Source: Caballeronia udeis (GTDB lineage: Bacteria > Pseudomonadota > Gammaproteobacteria > Burkholderiales > Burkholderiaceae). From it: a DNA stretch of 64,000 bases. The stretch's first letter is position 1. Each line of letters starts with the position of its first letter. The notes under the pieces were generated by a model. It was given only the letters and a program-made list of their open reading frames with translations. It was not told the DNA's origin and ran no database searches. The translations under genes and the position numbers were made by a program. Location of the stretch: contig NZ_FCOK02000012.1 in assembly GCF_001544555.2 (NCBI RefSeq), positions 86,414 to 150,413 on the forward strand, in the 5' to 3' direction. This document shows, piece by piece, positions 52,772 to 62,700 of the stretch.

Positions 52772-53629
52772 ATGCCATCCGCTCACACTCCCTCGTCCGC
52801 ACCCGTTTGGTTTATTACCGGCTGCTCGACCGGATTCGGCCGAGAGCTCGCACTCGCCGTCCTTGATAAAGGCTGGCGTGCTGTCGTGACAGCTCGTCAA
52901 CCCAGCTCCCTGGCAGAATTTGACGAGCGCTACGGTGACCGTGCACTGGTACTCGAACTCGATGTAACCCAGCCCGGCCAGATCAAACACTCGGTTGAAA
53001 AAGCCCTGCAGCAATTCGCTCGTATTGACGTGTTGGTCAACAATGCCGGCTATGGCTACCTGAGCGCCATCGAGGAAGGCGACGATCAGGACGTGCGCGA
53101 AATGTTCGAGGTCAACTTCTTTGGCGTCGCTAATACCATCAAGGCCGTGTTACCCGCGATGCGAGAACAGCGCGCCGGGCACATCGTCAACATCACGTCC
53201 GTAGGCGGCCTGATCGGCAATCCGGGAAGCGGCTACTATGCCGCCAGCAAATTCGCGGTGGAAGGCCTGAGCGAAGCGTTGGCTGCCGAGACGGCCGATT
53301 TCGGGATCAAGGTTACGGCGGTTGAACCCGGGCCGTTCCGTACCGATTGGGCAGGACGTTCGCTGAAGCAGGCTAAAAAGCCGATCGAAGCCTACGAGGC
53401 GGGCGCCGGCAAGCGCCGCGCAACGATCTCGGCCGGTAGTGGCAAGCAGCCAGGCGACCCGGCGCGCGCGGCCCTGGCTATCATCGCCGCGGTGCAGTCG
53501 CCAACCCCTCCGGGCCATCTGATCTTGGGCAGCAACGGCCTGGAGCGTGTCAAAATCAAGTTGGACGCTCTACGCGCCGAGATCGCCGCATGGGAAGCCA
53601 CGACCATAAGCGCCGATTTCCCTGGCTAA
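52772..53629 (+). CDS. Short-chain dehydrogenase/reductase
   Basis: NAD(P)-dependent oxidoreductase of 285 aa from the ATG at 52772 after AAAGGAACG. The cofactor motif is ITGCSTGFGRELA (about 14-26) and NNAGYGY follows near 90. The catalytic Ser is in ITSVGG and Tyr/Lys in YYAASKFA. The substrate class cannot be told from the sequence; this branch (GCSTGFG) includes many SDRs close to retinol/oxo-acyl reductases. It is monocistronic. Confidence 0.9.
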   Translation: MPSAHTPSSAPVWFITGCSTGFGRELALAVLDKGWRAVVTARQPSSLAEFDERYGDRALVLELDVTQPGQIKHSVEKALQQFARIDVLVNNAGYGYLSAIEEGDDQDVREMFEVNFFGVANTIKAVLPAMREQRAGHIVNITSVGGLIGNPGSGYYAASKFAVEGLSEALAAETADFGIKVTAVEPGPFRTDWAGRSLKQAKKPIEAYEAGAGKRRATISAGSGKQPGDPARAALAIIAAVQSPTPPGHLILGSNGLERVKIKLDALRAEIAAWEATTISADFPG

Positions 53630-53882
53630 ACAGATCCATGCGATAGATCCACACGATTGCCGGCTCGATTCCAGTTCGATCAGACCGCGGGATCGAGCGC
53701 CCGACGCCGGTCCATTTCTGCAGGCTGCCGATCAGAATCCTTAAGGGTAACTAACGACCCGCTATAGTCCCCTCGGCAAGGATGCTCCAATGTCTCAGGA
53801 CGGGTTCAACAACGGCCGTTCGCTTCCGCGCGCGACGCAACATCGGACCCGTCAACAGGGGCGACCGGAATCTTGCCGATCA

Positions 53883-55001
53883 TCAAAATGAGACCGGTTT
53901 GCGCGAGCATTCGATGCGCCTCGCGATAACGTGCACAGCCAGCGTAATCAAGAGACCGGTCGCACTGCCGGCCGCTACGTTGATCAGACGCTCGCTAGCG
54001 AAAATCCACGACTGCCCGGCAACCACGAATGCCATCGCGGCGCAGGCGCAACGCGTGCCGAATGCCATAACGTAGGGCCGAATACAGACGAGTGTCAGCA
54101 ACGCAGCGAGAATAACCAGGTCTCGCACGAAATAGTCGTGGGGGACCAATAACCCGACGAAGATACCGGCCGGCACGCCTACGATGGCCCCCGCGATACG
54201 ATTCCGGAACTTGACTCGGGCGCTCGCCGCACTGCCCGTCACCACGCTTGCCGCTGACCAGATCATCCATTGTCCGCGCTCGATATGCCTCCACTCCACG
54301 AGTGCTGCTGCGAGGCCTACGGCGAGTGCTATTGCGATCATCGCTTCGACGTACGGAACACGATCGCCACGCTCTGAACGCTTCGACCATTTCGCATAGT
54401 GCGCTAAATATGAAACCTCTGGACGGCGTTCGCGGTAGTGATTAATCGAGGAAATCAGCAGAACCGGCAAGAAAGCAGTCAATACGAAGGGAAGAAGCTC
54501 GAACCCGCGATGAATAAGTGCCGATTGCCTCACTCCTTCGGCGCTCTCGCAGGCGAGGTAAAGCACCGGAATGAACGTATAGCTACCGAGTGAGCGCAAC
54601 TCGCTTCCCCGTGCGGTCACCAAAATCGACCCCATTGCCATTAGGGCAGTGGCTACGACAAACAGTGGTGGATACGCAAGCGAGGCCATCAATACCAGGA
54701 AGCCCGCTCCGATGGTTATCCCGTGGGAAATAACCCCGAGCGGAGCGAGATGCGAGCGATCCACTGCGATAGCGGTCGACACCGTCACCAGCGAAACGAG
54801 CAACCACTTTGTCTGACCGGAAACCAGCGCGAGGACGATTAACGGGAAAAGGGCCGTCAACGTGCGAACAAGCGCCTTGCTATCGATAGCAGCCCCAATG
54901 CGCGACACGGCCGATCCGACAACCTCGTAACGATTTGTTTGCGTCGGCGAAGCGTCGGTTATACGGTCAACTGATTGTTCGTCGTACCTTGATTTGGACA
55001 T
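53883..55001 (-). CDS. FUSC-like integral membrane protein
   Basis: A 372-aa protein from the ATG at 55001, preceded by AGGAG at a good distance. It has a hydrophilic N-terminus (about 1-40) and then two groups of hydrophobic segments (about 45-180 and 240-350) around a basic loop (NHYRERRPEVSYLAHYAKWSKRSERG). This two-block topology resembles FUSC/aromatic-acid exporter (DUF2955-like) proteins, which export small organic acids with a periplasmic adaptor. No adaptor (HlyD/EmrA type) gene is adjacent. Family call is tentative. Confidence 0.65.
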   Translation of the reverse strand: MSKSRYDEQSVDRITDASPTQTNRYEVVGSAVSRIGAAIDSKALVRTLTALFPLIVLALVSGQTKWLLVSLVTVSTAIAVDRSHLAPLGVISHGITIGAGFLVLMASLAYPPLFVVATALMAMGSILVTARGSELRSLGSYTFIPVLYLACESAEGVRQSALIHRGFELLPFVLTAFLPVLLISSINHYRERRPEVSYLAHYAKWSKRSERGDRVPYVEAMIAIALAVGLAAALVEWRHIERGQWMIWSAASVVTGSAASARVKFRNRIAGAIVGVPAGIFVGLLVPHDYFVRDLVILAALLTLVCIRPYVMAFGTRCACAAMAFVVAGQSWIFASERLINVAAGSATGLLITLAVHVIARRIECSRKPVSF

Positions 55002-55191
55002 CCCGGAACTCCTGCACTGAATCTTCGTACTCTGCTGCTGCCCTCTCGCGTGTGCGGACAGGTCGATGTACAAATCCGCGAGTTGACTCGATCCGATCGG
55101 TCGTTCCAGGTGAAAGGCGTACCGACCGACGCACTTTCCGGCCTGTCTGCGGCTGCGCATTCGGGCCCTCATGCCCCTTCGTGGACCAGTG

Positions 55192-55773
55192 TCAGTCCGC
55201 GAGTGCCTGGATCACGTCCTCGGACTGACGCACCAGGCCGAGTCTCGGAAAAATGTAATTAACCGACGCGTGATGATGCTCAGCCGTGGCGCAACTCATC
55301 GCATCCTCGGCGAGCACGAGTGTGTAGCCAAGTTCATAGGCAGCTCGTGCCGTCGACTCCACACCGATATTCGTCGAAATTCCGCCGAGCACAATGGTCT
55401 TGATGCCACGGCGGCGCAATTGCAGATCGAGTTCCGTGCCGTGAAATGCGTTCCACTGCCGCTTCGTGATCTTGAGATCATGCTCGGCGGCTTCGAGCGC
55501 TTCGGGGAAGTTCCACCACGTCGACGGAAGTCCGCCGGCAGGAAGCGCCGCGGGCTGGTCGACGGGTTGCTTCAGCGCGTCGCCGAAATCGTCGCTCCAG
55601 CCTACGCGTACCAGCACGACTGGCGCACTGAGTTCCCGAAAGCGCTTCGCGAGCTTCGCTGAGGCCGTCAGCACGGACTCGGCGCTACGAGGGGCCTTCC
55701 CAAAACCAAGGATGCCCTGTTGGAGGTCGATCAGAACGAGTGCCGTAGTTTTGGAGTCAAGTTTCTGCAACAT
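55192..55773 (-). CDS. yecD: Isochorismatase-family hydrolase, YecD-like
   Basis: A 193-aa alpha/beta protein. Remembered E. coli YecD aligns well: [58 protein letters not shown] and [20 protein letters not shown]. The usual catalytic Cys of the superfamily (TN-x-CV) is replaced by Gly in TNIGVE, as in YecD, so conventional amidase chemistry is doubtful. It is divergent from a TetR regulator, with a palindrome in the shared region. Confidence 0.87.
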   Translation of the reverse strand: MLQKLDSKTTALVLIDLQQGILGFGKAPRSAESVLTASAKLAKRFRELSAPVVLVRVGWSDDFGDALKQPVDQPAALPAGGLPSTWWNFPEALEAAEHDLKITKRQWNAFHGTELDLQLRRRGIKTIVLGGISTNIGVESTARAAYELGYTLVLAEDAMSCATAEHHHASVNYIFPRLGLVRQSEDVIQALAD

Positions 55774-55812
55774 CTTTTGCCTTCCATTGAAGTTAGTGAG
55801 CCAAAGGTGTAT

Positions 55813-55830
55813 TGTGAGGCTCGTCTCACA
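55813..55830. promoter_or_regulatory. TetR-type operator in divergent promoter
   Basis: TGTGAG-GCTCGT-CTCACA, with perfect 6-bp arms, lies between the yecD-like gene (start 55773) and the TetR gene (start 55841), only 10 bp from the latter. A TetR dimer here could repress both genes. Confidence 0.6.
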
Positions 55831-55840
55831 TATCTATTTT

Positions 55841-56509
55841 ATGAGCATGTCCTCACAAAAGTCAACCGCAACATTGCGTGCCGAAAGCGGGCAAGCGAAA
55901 GCCCCACAGCGTGCACGCGGTCACGCACGGGTCGCAGCGCTGCTCGAGGCAGCGGGTACCGAATTCGCAGACAAGGGATACGACGCAGCAACCATGACGG
56001 CGATTGCCTCCCGCGCGGGCGCATCGATTGGCTCGCTGTATCAATTTTTTCCCACCAAGGACCGGATCGCGGGTGCGTTGCTCGAAAGCTATCTGAACAT
56101 ACTCGCAGAGACGTTCCACAAGCTGCGCGAGGCTGCGCCGTCTCTGGACGTATCGCTGCTTGCGAGCCGGTTGACGAGAACGTTCGTGAAGTTCCGCGCG
56201 ACCCATCCGGCGTTTGCGGTCCTGGTCGAGACCTACAGTTACGCTCTGCCGGGCACCATGAGCATCCGCGAAAGTCTGCGTAGAGAGATCGAATCCGTGC
56301 TGGCTGAAGTGGCGCCGCATCTGGCACCTGCAGAGATCGCCGTCCGTGCCGCCGTGATCCAGCAGATCATGAAGGCGGCCGTCGCAGTTAATGGCGATAC
56401 CTCCATAGCCAGTCGTAAAGCTGTCATGGACGAACTGGAGGGCCTTATGCGTCATTACCTGCAGGACGCGATCCAACGTGCGAACCTGGATACCCTCACG
56501 TCTTCATAA
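55841..56509 (+). CDS. TetR-family transcriptional regulator
   Basis: A 222-aa repressor from the ATG at 55841. The N-terminal HTH (about 30-78) reads ARVAALLEAAGTEFADKGYDAATMTAIASRAGASIGSLYQFFPTKD, and the C-terminal helical domain (about 85-205) is ligand-binding. Longer frames start inside the antisense hydrolase gene and are not credible. The operator at 55813-55830 and divergent hydrolase gene indicate its target. Confidence 0.9.
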   Translation: MSMSSQKSTATLRAESGQAKAPQRARGHARVAALLEAAGTEFADKGYDAATMTAIASRAGASIGSLYQFFPTKDRIAGALLESYLNILAETFHKLREAAPSLDVSLLASRLTRTFVKFRATHPAFAVLVETYSYALPGTMSIRESLRREIESVLAEVAPHLAPAEIAVRAAVIQQIMKAAVAVNGDTSIASRKAVMDELEGLMRHYLQDAIQRANLDTLTSS

Positions 56510-56546
56510 GTCTCCAATGGCTGGGCAGGTACCATGGCGCTACTCG

Positions 56547-57467
56547 TCAGCTATCGACCGAATGCGCGACACCCAACGCCCCCATCAGCTTCAGCGCATT
56601 CCTCTGCCCCTGGTCCTCGTAGTTGGTATTAAAAATCACATGCGTCAATTCGACCGCTTTTGAAATCTCGATAATCTGGCTCGCGATTGAATCGAGTTCG
56701 TCGTTGTTGTACTCGTAGTTGAATCTCGACGACGATACAACCGCGCCTTTGATATTCCACGTGTCCTGATTGCGTCCATGCATGCGAATCAACGCCAGCC
56801 GCGGATTCGTTGTTTCCCAAACAGCAGGGATGCTGTTACTCGCCCCTTGCGGTTCATCCACCACCACATTCACCAGCCCGCGCTCACGCTCCATGGCCAG
56901 TGTGGAATCGCGGCGCTTTTCGTCGAACCAGGTCTGGTTGCGAAACTCGACCGCCATGGTGTAGCCGTCCATTGCGCTCATGACGTCCGCGCAGTGCTCG
57001 ACATGCCGGATGCCGTGGGGATTGCAGATCACCCATGGCGCGAACTGGAAATGCACGGCGCCGAGCTTGCCGGCGGCACGAAGCGGCTCAACAGCTTCGA
57101 AATACCGGCACCATAATTCCTGCTGCAACTCGTCCGGCAGATCCTTGTAATACAGGCTCGTCTTGCCGTTCTGCGGCAGGTTCGGCTGGATGTCCGGCGG
57201 GAACGTGTCGCGTGCGGTCTGATGCCCCGTGAACAAGCGGAACGCCTTGATGTTGAACACGAATCCGGGCGGTGTCCGTTCAGCCCACAACACCGAATTC
57301 GCGGCGTTGGGCATGCCGTAATAACTGGAATCGACCTCCACCAAAGGGAACACGGACGCGTAATAACGCAAGCGCGCCTCCGCGCTCGAACAGCCGGGCG
57401 GATAAAAACGCTTGCACTTGATCAGCGTGGGATCCGTCCACGAAGCCGTGCCAACCAGGATGGTCAC
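56547..57467 (-). CDS. DUF72 domain-containing protein
   Basis: A 306-aa TIM-barrel-like protein of the YecE/DUF72 family. The N-terminus reads ILVGTASWTDP and continues with RLRYYASVFPLVEVDSSYYGMP, and FNIKAFRLFTGHQT and EFRNQTWFDE are further family hallmarks. The family has no settled biochemical function. It is divergent from the imu cassette, sharing a promoter region that contains the LexA box at 57605-57620, although the box lies much closer to imuA. Confidence 0.9.
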   Translation of the reverse strand: MTILVGTASWTDPTLIKCKRFYPPGCSSAEARLRYYASVFPLVEVDSSYYGMPNAANSVLWAERTPPGFVFNIKAFRLFTGHQTARDTFPPDIQPNLPQNGKTSLYYKDLPDELQQELWCRYFEAVEPLRAAGKLGAVHFQFAPWVICNPHGIRHVEHCADVMSAMDGYTMAVEFRNQTWFDEKRRDSTLAMERERGLVNVVVDEPQGASNSIPAVWETTNPRLALIRMHGRNQDTWNIKGAVVSSSRFNYEYNNDELDSIASQIIEISKAVELTHVIFNTNYEDQGQRNALKLMGALGVAHSVDS

Positions 57468-57516
57468 TGCGCATTCTCCCTACCATTTCCACACCATTCA
57501 TTCGACATATTTTTCT

Positions 57517-57552
57517 CCCCGCTTACTTCCCCGCTTACTTCCCCGCTCTCCT
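57517..57552. repeat. Triplicated 12-bp tandem repeat upstream of imuA
   Basis: CCCCGCTTACTT occurs at 57517-57528 and 57529-57540, followed by the variant CCCCGCTCTCCT (57541-57552). It lies between the DUF72 start and the LexA box. Probably a minor slippage product. Confidence 0.55.
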
Positions 57553-57604
57553 CCCCGTCTTTTAAAAGGGGCAGTTCAGGCTCGATCAAATTCAAGGTAA
57601 AATA

Positions 57605-57620
57605 CTGTACATCCATACAG
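57605..57620. promoter_or_regulatory. LexA (SOS) box upstream of imuA
   Basis: CTGTACATCCATACAG matches the CTGT-N8-ACAG consensus exactly, 11 bp before the imuA ATG at 57632, where bound LexA would block transcription of imuA-imuB-dnaE2. This is the known control of imu cassettes in other bacteria. Confidence 0.9.
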
Positions 57621-57631
57621 TGAAATTTACC

Positions 57632-58345
57632 ATGTCCGCCCTGCTCAAGAACGTCGAAGACATCCACCCCGCCTTGTGGCGCGGGTCGCAGCTCGCGCGC
57701 TCGCAGGGGCAGACGGTCGACACGGGTTATGCCGTGCTGTCGGCCGAACTGCCGGGCGGCGGCTGGCCCCTGGGAACGCTGATCGAGTTGCTGGTGCAGC
57801 AGCCGGGCGTGGGCGAAGTCAGGCTGTTACGCCCGGCGCTCGCCGCGGTGAGCAAGCGTCCTATTGCCTTTGTGCAACCGCCTCATAATCCAAATTCTCT
57901 CGCTTTTGCGTATCTGGGTGTGCCGCTCGAGAAGCTGCTCCAGGTGCGTGCATTGAAACTGGCTGACGCGTTGTGGTCAGCCGAGCAAATCCTCAAGACC
58001 GGCAGTTGCGGCGCCCTTGTCTTCTGGCAGCAATACGCGCGCACGGAGTCGCTGCGGCGCCTGCACATGGCCGCGCAATCCTCTGAAACGCTGTTCCTGA
58101 TGGTGCGCCCGCTCGCGAGCGCGTCGGACTCGTCACCGGCCACGTTGAGGCTGTGCGTGCGGCCGGCCGGCGACGGTATTGCTGTCGACATCATCAAGCG
58201 CAAAGGGCCGATCCGCGCCGAAAGACTGTCCGTCACCCTGCAACCCTCTCCCGTTCTGCTGAGTCCCCATGCCCGTGTACGTCGGCATACATCTACCCCG
58301 GTTGTCGCTGGAAGTGTTCCGTCCACGCTGGTCGCGCCGGCCTGA
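57632..58345 (+). CDS. imuA: ImuA, SOS-induced RecA-like mutagenesis accessory protein
   Basis: A 237-aa protein from the ATG at 57632 (four codons inside the longer frame), overlapped at its end by imuB. It shows the ImuA pattern: IHPALWRGSQLARS near the start, GYAVLSAELPGGGWPLGTLIELLVQQPGVGEVRLL (a degenerate P-loop region) and the FVQPPHNPNSLAFAYLGVPLEKLL strand. It acts with ImuB and DnaE2 in damage-tolerant synthesis; ImuA is thought to regulate the complex and RecA. It lies directly behind a perfect LexA box. Confidence 0.9.
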   Translation: MSALLKNVEDIHPALWRGSQLARSQGQTVDTGYAVLSAELPGGGWPLGTLIELLVQQPGVGEVRLLRPALAAVSKRPIAFVQPPHNPNSLAFAYLGVPLEKLLQVRALKLADALWSAEQILKTGSCGALVFWQQYARTESLRRLHMAAQSSETLFLMVRPLASASDSSPATLRLCVRPAGDGIAVDIIKRKGPIRAERLSVTLQPSPVLLSPHARVRRHTSTPVVAGSVPSTLVAPA

Positions 58346-59762
58346 ACACGGCTGCGTGGTCCTGGACCGCGACACGGTCTCTATCGCAGACCCGGGGGCT
58401 CGCGAGGCCGGCGTGTGCGTGGGCATGAAACGCGGCGGCGTCCTCACGCTCTCGCCCGACACCCTCATGTTCGAGCGCGAACTGAGCCGGGAAAACGACT
58501 TGATGCGCGAGGTAGCTTTTTCGCTGATGAAATTCTCCCCCATGGTCGCGCTCTGCGATGAGGAAACCATCGTTATCGACGTCACGGCGAGCTTGCGGCT
58601 CTTCGGCGGCATCGTGCGGCTGTGCCATCAGATGCGGGACATTGTCGATGCCATCGGCGTGACAGCGCGTTTAAGTACAGCGCCGACTGGCCAGGGCGCG
58701 TGGCTGCTGGCCAAAAGCGCCCACAGCGCTCACCTCGGCAAGCGGCGCGTGCTGAAAATGGCGTCGCTCGAACGCAAGCTCGGGACGCTGCCGTTCCACG
58801 CCGCGCCGGAAGTGCGGGCGTTTGGAGACTGGTTCACGGGGCTGGGCTGCAAGACGCTGAACGACATCCGCCGCCTGCCGCGTGCGGGGCTTAAAAAACG
58901 CCGCGGCGTCGCGCTGCTGGATTCGCTCGACCACGCTTATGGACTCGCGCCCGAACTGTATGAATGGCTAGCCGTGCCGCCCGCGTTCAGCGCGCGCATC
59001 GAGTTGCCCGATCGCATTGAACATGCGGAAGCCATGTTGTTTTCCGCGCGCCGGCTGATCGTGCAACTGTGCGGCTGGCTGAGCACGCAGCAACTGGCGC
59101 TCACGCACGCCACGCTCACGCTGGAGCACGAGCGCGGCCGCGATGCCATTGACCCCACCGTTATCCAGATTGCGCTCGCCGAACCAACCTGGCACGAAGA
59201 ACATTTGCTGCGCTTGTTCAAGGAGCGGCTTGGCCGCACGGAACTCGTGGCTCCGGTGATCGCAATGCGTCTGAGCGCGGCAAAAATACAGCCCGCCGAA
59301 CCGCCTACCGAGACGCTTTTTCCCGAACCCGGCGGGTCGCCTGAAGACCATAACCGCTTGCTGGAATTGCTGGTTGCGCGGCTGGGTGCCGAGAACGTGT
59401 TGCGTGCGGCGCCTTCATCGGATTACCGGCCTGAGCAGGCGAACCGATGGATCTCCGTCACCGACACCACCCATCCTCAAAAGCTTGAAGCCGTGCCGTC
59501 CGATCTGCCGCGCCCGGCGTGGCTGCTTGAAGAGCCGTTGCAACTGATGATGAAAAGCCATCGGCCGTTCTATGGGTCGTCGCTGAAACTGGTGTCGCCG
59601 GCTGAGCGCATTGAGGCGGGATGGTTCGACGGCGGTTTGACAAGTCGCGATTATTTCGTCGCGCAAGCCAGCGATCAAAGTTGCTACTGGATTTATCGCG
59701 AGCGGCCCGGCAGTGCGGAGGCCGAAGATCCGCGCTGGTTTCTCCACGGTCTGTTTGGATGA
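58269..59762 (+). CDS. imuB: ImuB, Y-family polymerase-like protein
   Basis: A 497-aa protein. Its ATG lies inside imuA (77-bp overlap). The start PVYVGIHLPRLSLEVF and the palm region DEETIVIDVTASLRLFGG belong to the DinB/UmuC fold, and a C-terminal extension beyond 400 residues is typical of ImuB, which usually has lost catalytic acidic residues and binds the sliding clamp. I did not verify a clamp-binding motif. It links DnaE2 to the replisome during SOS mutagenesis. The next gene starts 6 bp later. Confidence 0.92.
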   Translation: MPVYVGIHLPRLSLEVFRPRWSRRPEHGCVVLDRDTVSIADPGAREAGVCVGMKRGGVLTLSPDTLMFERELSRENDLMREVAFSLMKFSPMVALCDEETIVIDVTASLRLFGGIVRLCHQMRDIVDAIGVTARLSTAPTGQGAWLLAKSAHSAHLGKRRVLKMASLERKLGTLPFHAAPEVRAFGDWFTGLGCKTLNDIRRLPRAGLKKRRGVALLDSLDHAYGLAPELYEWLAVPPAFSARIELPDRIEHAEAMLFSARRLIVQLCGWLSTQQLALTHATLTLEHERGRDAIDPTVIQIALAEPTWHEEHLLRLFKERLGRTELVAPVIAMRLSAAKIQPAEPPTETLFPEPGGSPEDHNRLLELLVARLGAENVLRAAPSSDYRPEQANRWISVTDTTHPQKLEAVPSDLPRPAWLLEEPLQLMMKSHRPFYGSSLKLVSPAERIEAGWFDGGLTSRDYFVAQASDQSCYWIYRERPGSAEAEDPRWFLHGLFG

Positions 59763-59768
59763 TGCGCC

Positions 59769-62700
59769 GTGGATACCACCTTCTCCATGCTGCCCGCGTA
59801 TGCGGAGCTTTTCGCGTTTTCCAACTTCACGTTCCTTCACGGGGCATCGCGTGGAGAGGAGCTGGTCGCACGGGCGGCGCAACTCGCTTATGCCGGTCTG
59901 GCAATCACCGATGAATGCTCGCTCGCGGGTGTCGTACGCGCGCATGTGGAGGCGAAGAAACTGAATTTTCCGCTTGTGATTGGCTCGTATTTCAAGCTCG
60001 TCAACGCGGATCTTTCGCCGGCCTTCGGACTCATTTTGCTGGCGATGAACCGCAATGGTTACGGCAATCTGTCCGAGCTCATCACCATTGCCCGCATGCG
60101 GTCGAAAAAAGGCGCGTACCTGCTCACGCCGAACGATCTGGCACGGCCCGATAAAGAGTTTGCGCACTTGCGCGGCATGCCGGATTGCCTCGCGATCCTG
60201 GTGCCCGATTTCCCCGCGAAGCAGGCTGCGCTCGATGCCCAGATCGAATGGCTCGACACCACGTTTCCTCAACGCGCGTGGGTTGGGTTGACGCTGCACC
60301 AGCGCGCACTCGATGACATCCACCGGGGGATCGTCGAGCACGTGGCTGCGTTTCATAAGGTGCCCGTGGTGGCGACCGGAAACGTGGTGATGCACGTGCG
60401 GTCGCGCAAGCCGCTGCAGGACATCATGACGGCCATTCGCATTGGCAAGCCGGTATCGGAATGTGGTTACGATCTCGCTCCGAATGCCGAGCAGCATCTG
60501 CGTTCCAGGTTGCGGCTCGCGAATCTCTATCCGGAATACACGCTTGGCGAAACGCTCAATGTGCTCAAGCGCTGCACGTTTTCACTGGATGATCTGCGTT
60601 ACGACTATCCGGACGAGATCGTGCCGGCAGGTTATACCCACGCCGCTTATTTGCGGCAGGAAACCTATATTGGCGCGCATCGGCGTTTTCCGCTCGGCAT
60701 TCCGCACAAGGTGCAGGCACAGATAGAACATGAACTCGAGTTGATCGAGCATATGAAATACGAGGCGTATTTCCTGACCGTCTACGATCTCGTCCGCTTT
60801 GCCCGCGGCGAAAACATTCTTTGCCAGGGGCGTGGTTCCGCGGCGAACTCCGCCGTGTGTTATTGCCTTGGCGTAACCGAGGTGGACCCGGCGCGCGGCA
60901 ACATGCTGTTCGAGCGGTTTATCAGCAAGGAGCGTGGCGAGCCGCCGGATATTGATGTCGACTTCGAGCATCAGCGGCGCGAGGAAGTCATCCAGTACAT
61001 CTATCGTAAATATGGGCGTGATCGCACCGCGATTGCGGCGGCGGTGTCGACGTATCGGCCGCGCGGTGCATTGCGTGAAACGGGCAAGGCGCTTGGGGTC
61101 GATGCGCAGATTGTGGATCGCGTTGCGAAGTCGCATCAGTGGTTCGACAACGGTCATGACTTGCTGCAACGCTTCGCTGAATCCGGGCTTGATCCGGAGA
61201 ATACGCTGATTCAGTCGTGGGCTTCGCTGGCCGCGCAATTGCTGAATTTTCCGCGGCATCTGTCGCAGCATTCCGGGGGGTTTGTGATCAGCCGGGAGAA
61301 ACTGACGCGGCTGGTTCCTATCGAAAATGCGGCTATGGTGGATCGCAGCGTGATCCAGTGGGACAAGGACGATCTGGAAGCGCTGGGGCTTTTAAAAGTC
61401 GATGTACTCGCGCTCGGCATGCTCTCGGCCATTCGACGCACGCTCGATATTGTCTCGGAGAAACGCGGCGAGCGCCTCGAGATGCAGGACATTCCTCCCG
61501 ACGATAAACCGACCTACGACATGATCTCGCAGGCGGACACTATCGGCGTGTTCCAGATTGAATCACGTGCGCAGATGTCGATGTTGCCGCGACTGCGGCC
61601 GCAGAAGTTTTACGATCTGGTGATCGAGGTCGCGATCGTGCGGCCGGGTCCGATTCAGGGTGGTGCTGTGCATCCTTATTTGCGGCGGCGTCAGGGCTTG
61701 GAGCCAGTGAGTTTTCCAAACGATGATCTGAAGGTCGCGCTCGATAGAACCTTGGGTGTGCCGATCTTTCAGGAACAGGTCATGCAGATTGCAATGATCG
61801 CCGCCGATTTCACTGCCGGCGAAGCCGACGAATTGCGCCGCGCGATGGCCGCCTGGAAACGCAAAGGCGGCCTGGAGAAATACTACGATCGCATTGTGAG
61901 TGGCATGACCAGGAACGGTTATAAAAAAGCCTTTGCCGACGCCATCTTCGAGCAGATCAAGGGCTTCGGTGAATATGGTTTTCCTGAAAGTCATGCGGCC
62001 AGTTTCGCGCTGCTTGTGTATGTCAGCAGTTGGTTGAAGCGACATGAACCGGCGGCGTTTCTCACGGCCATGCTGAACTCGCAACCGATGGGTTTCTACT
62101 CCCCCTCACAACTCGTGCAGGATGCGAAGCGCCATGGCGTAGTGGTGTTTCCCGCCGACCTGACAGTGAGTGGCTGGGATTCGGTGCTTGAGTATCCGGA
62201 TGAACGCAGGGGCGATGACAGCAGGCCTGCTGTGCGGCTGGGGTTATCGCTGCTTCGCGGGATGCGTGATGGTGCGGCGGAGCGTATTGAAACGGCGCGG
62301 TGTGTGCGGCCGTTCGAGAGCGTGGGGGATCTTGCGCAACGGGCGCAGCTTGATCGGCATGATCTGCAGGCATTGGCTGCTGCCAATGCGTTGACTTCGC
62401 TCGCTGGTAACCGGAGGGAAGCGTTATGGCAGTCCGTGGCCGCAGTGCCCGACAAGGACATGCTCAACGACGCACGTGTGGAAGATGTCACGCCGCTGCT
62501 TGGCGCGCCTTCCGAGGCCGACGATATTGTCAGCGACTACAAGGCCACGGGTTTGTCACTCGGACGTCATCCACTTGAACTGCTGCGTCCGGCGTTGCTT
62601 GAGCAACGGTTGATGTCGGCTGCTACGTTGCGTAGTTACAGGAACGGGCGATTGGCGCGCGGTTGTGGACTCGTGACCGTGCGTCAGCGACCTGGTACCG

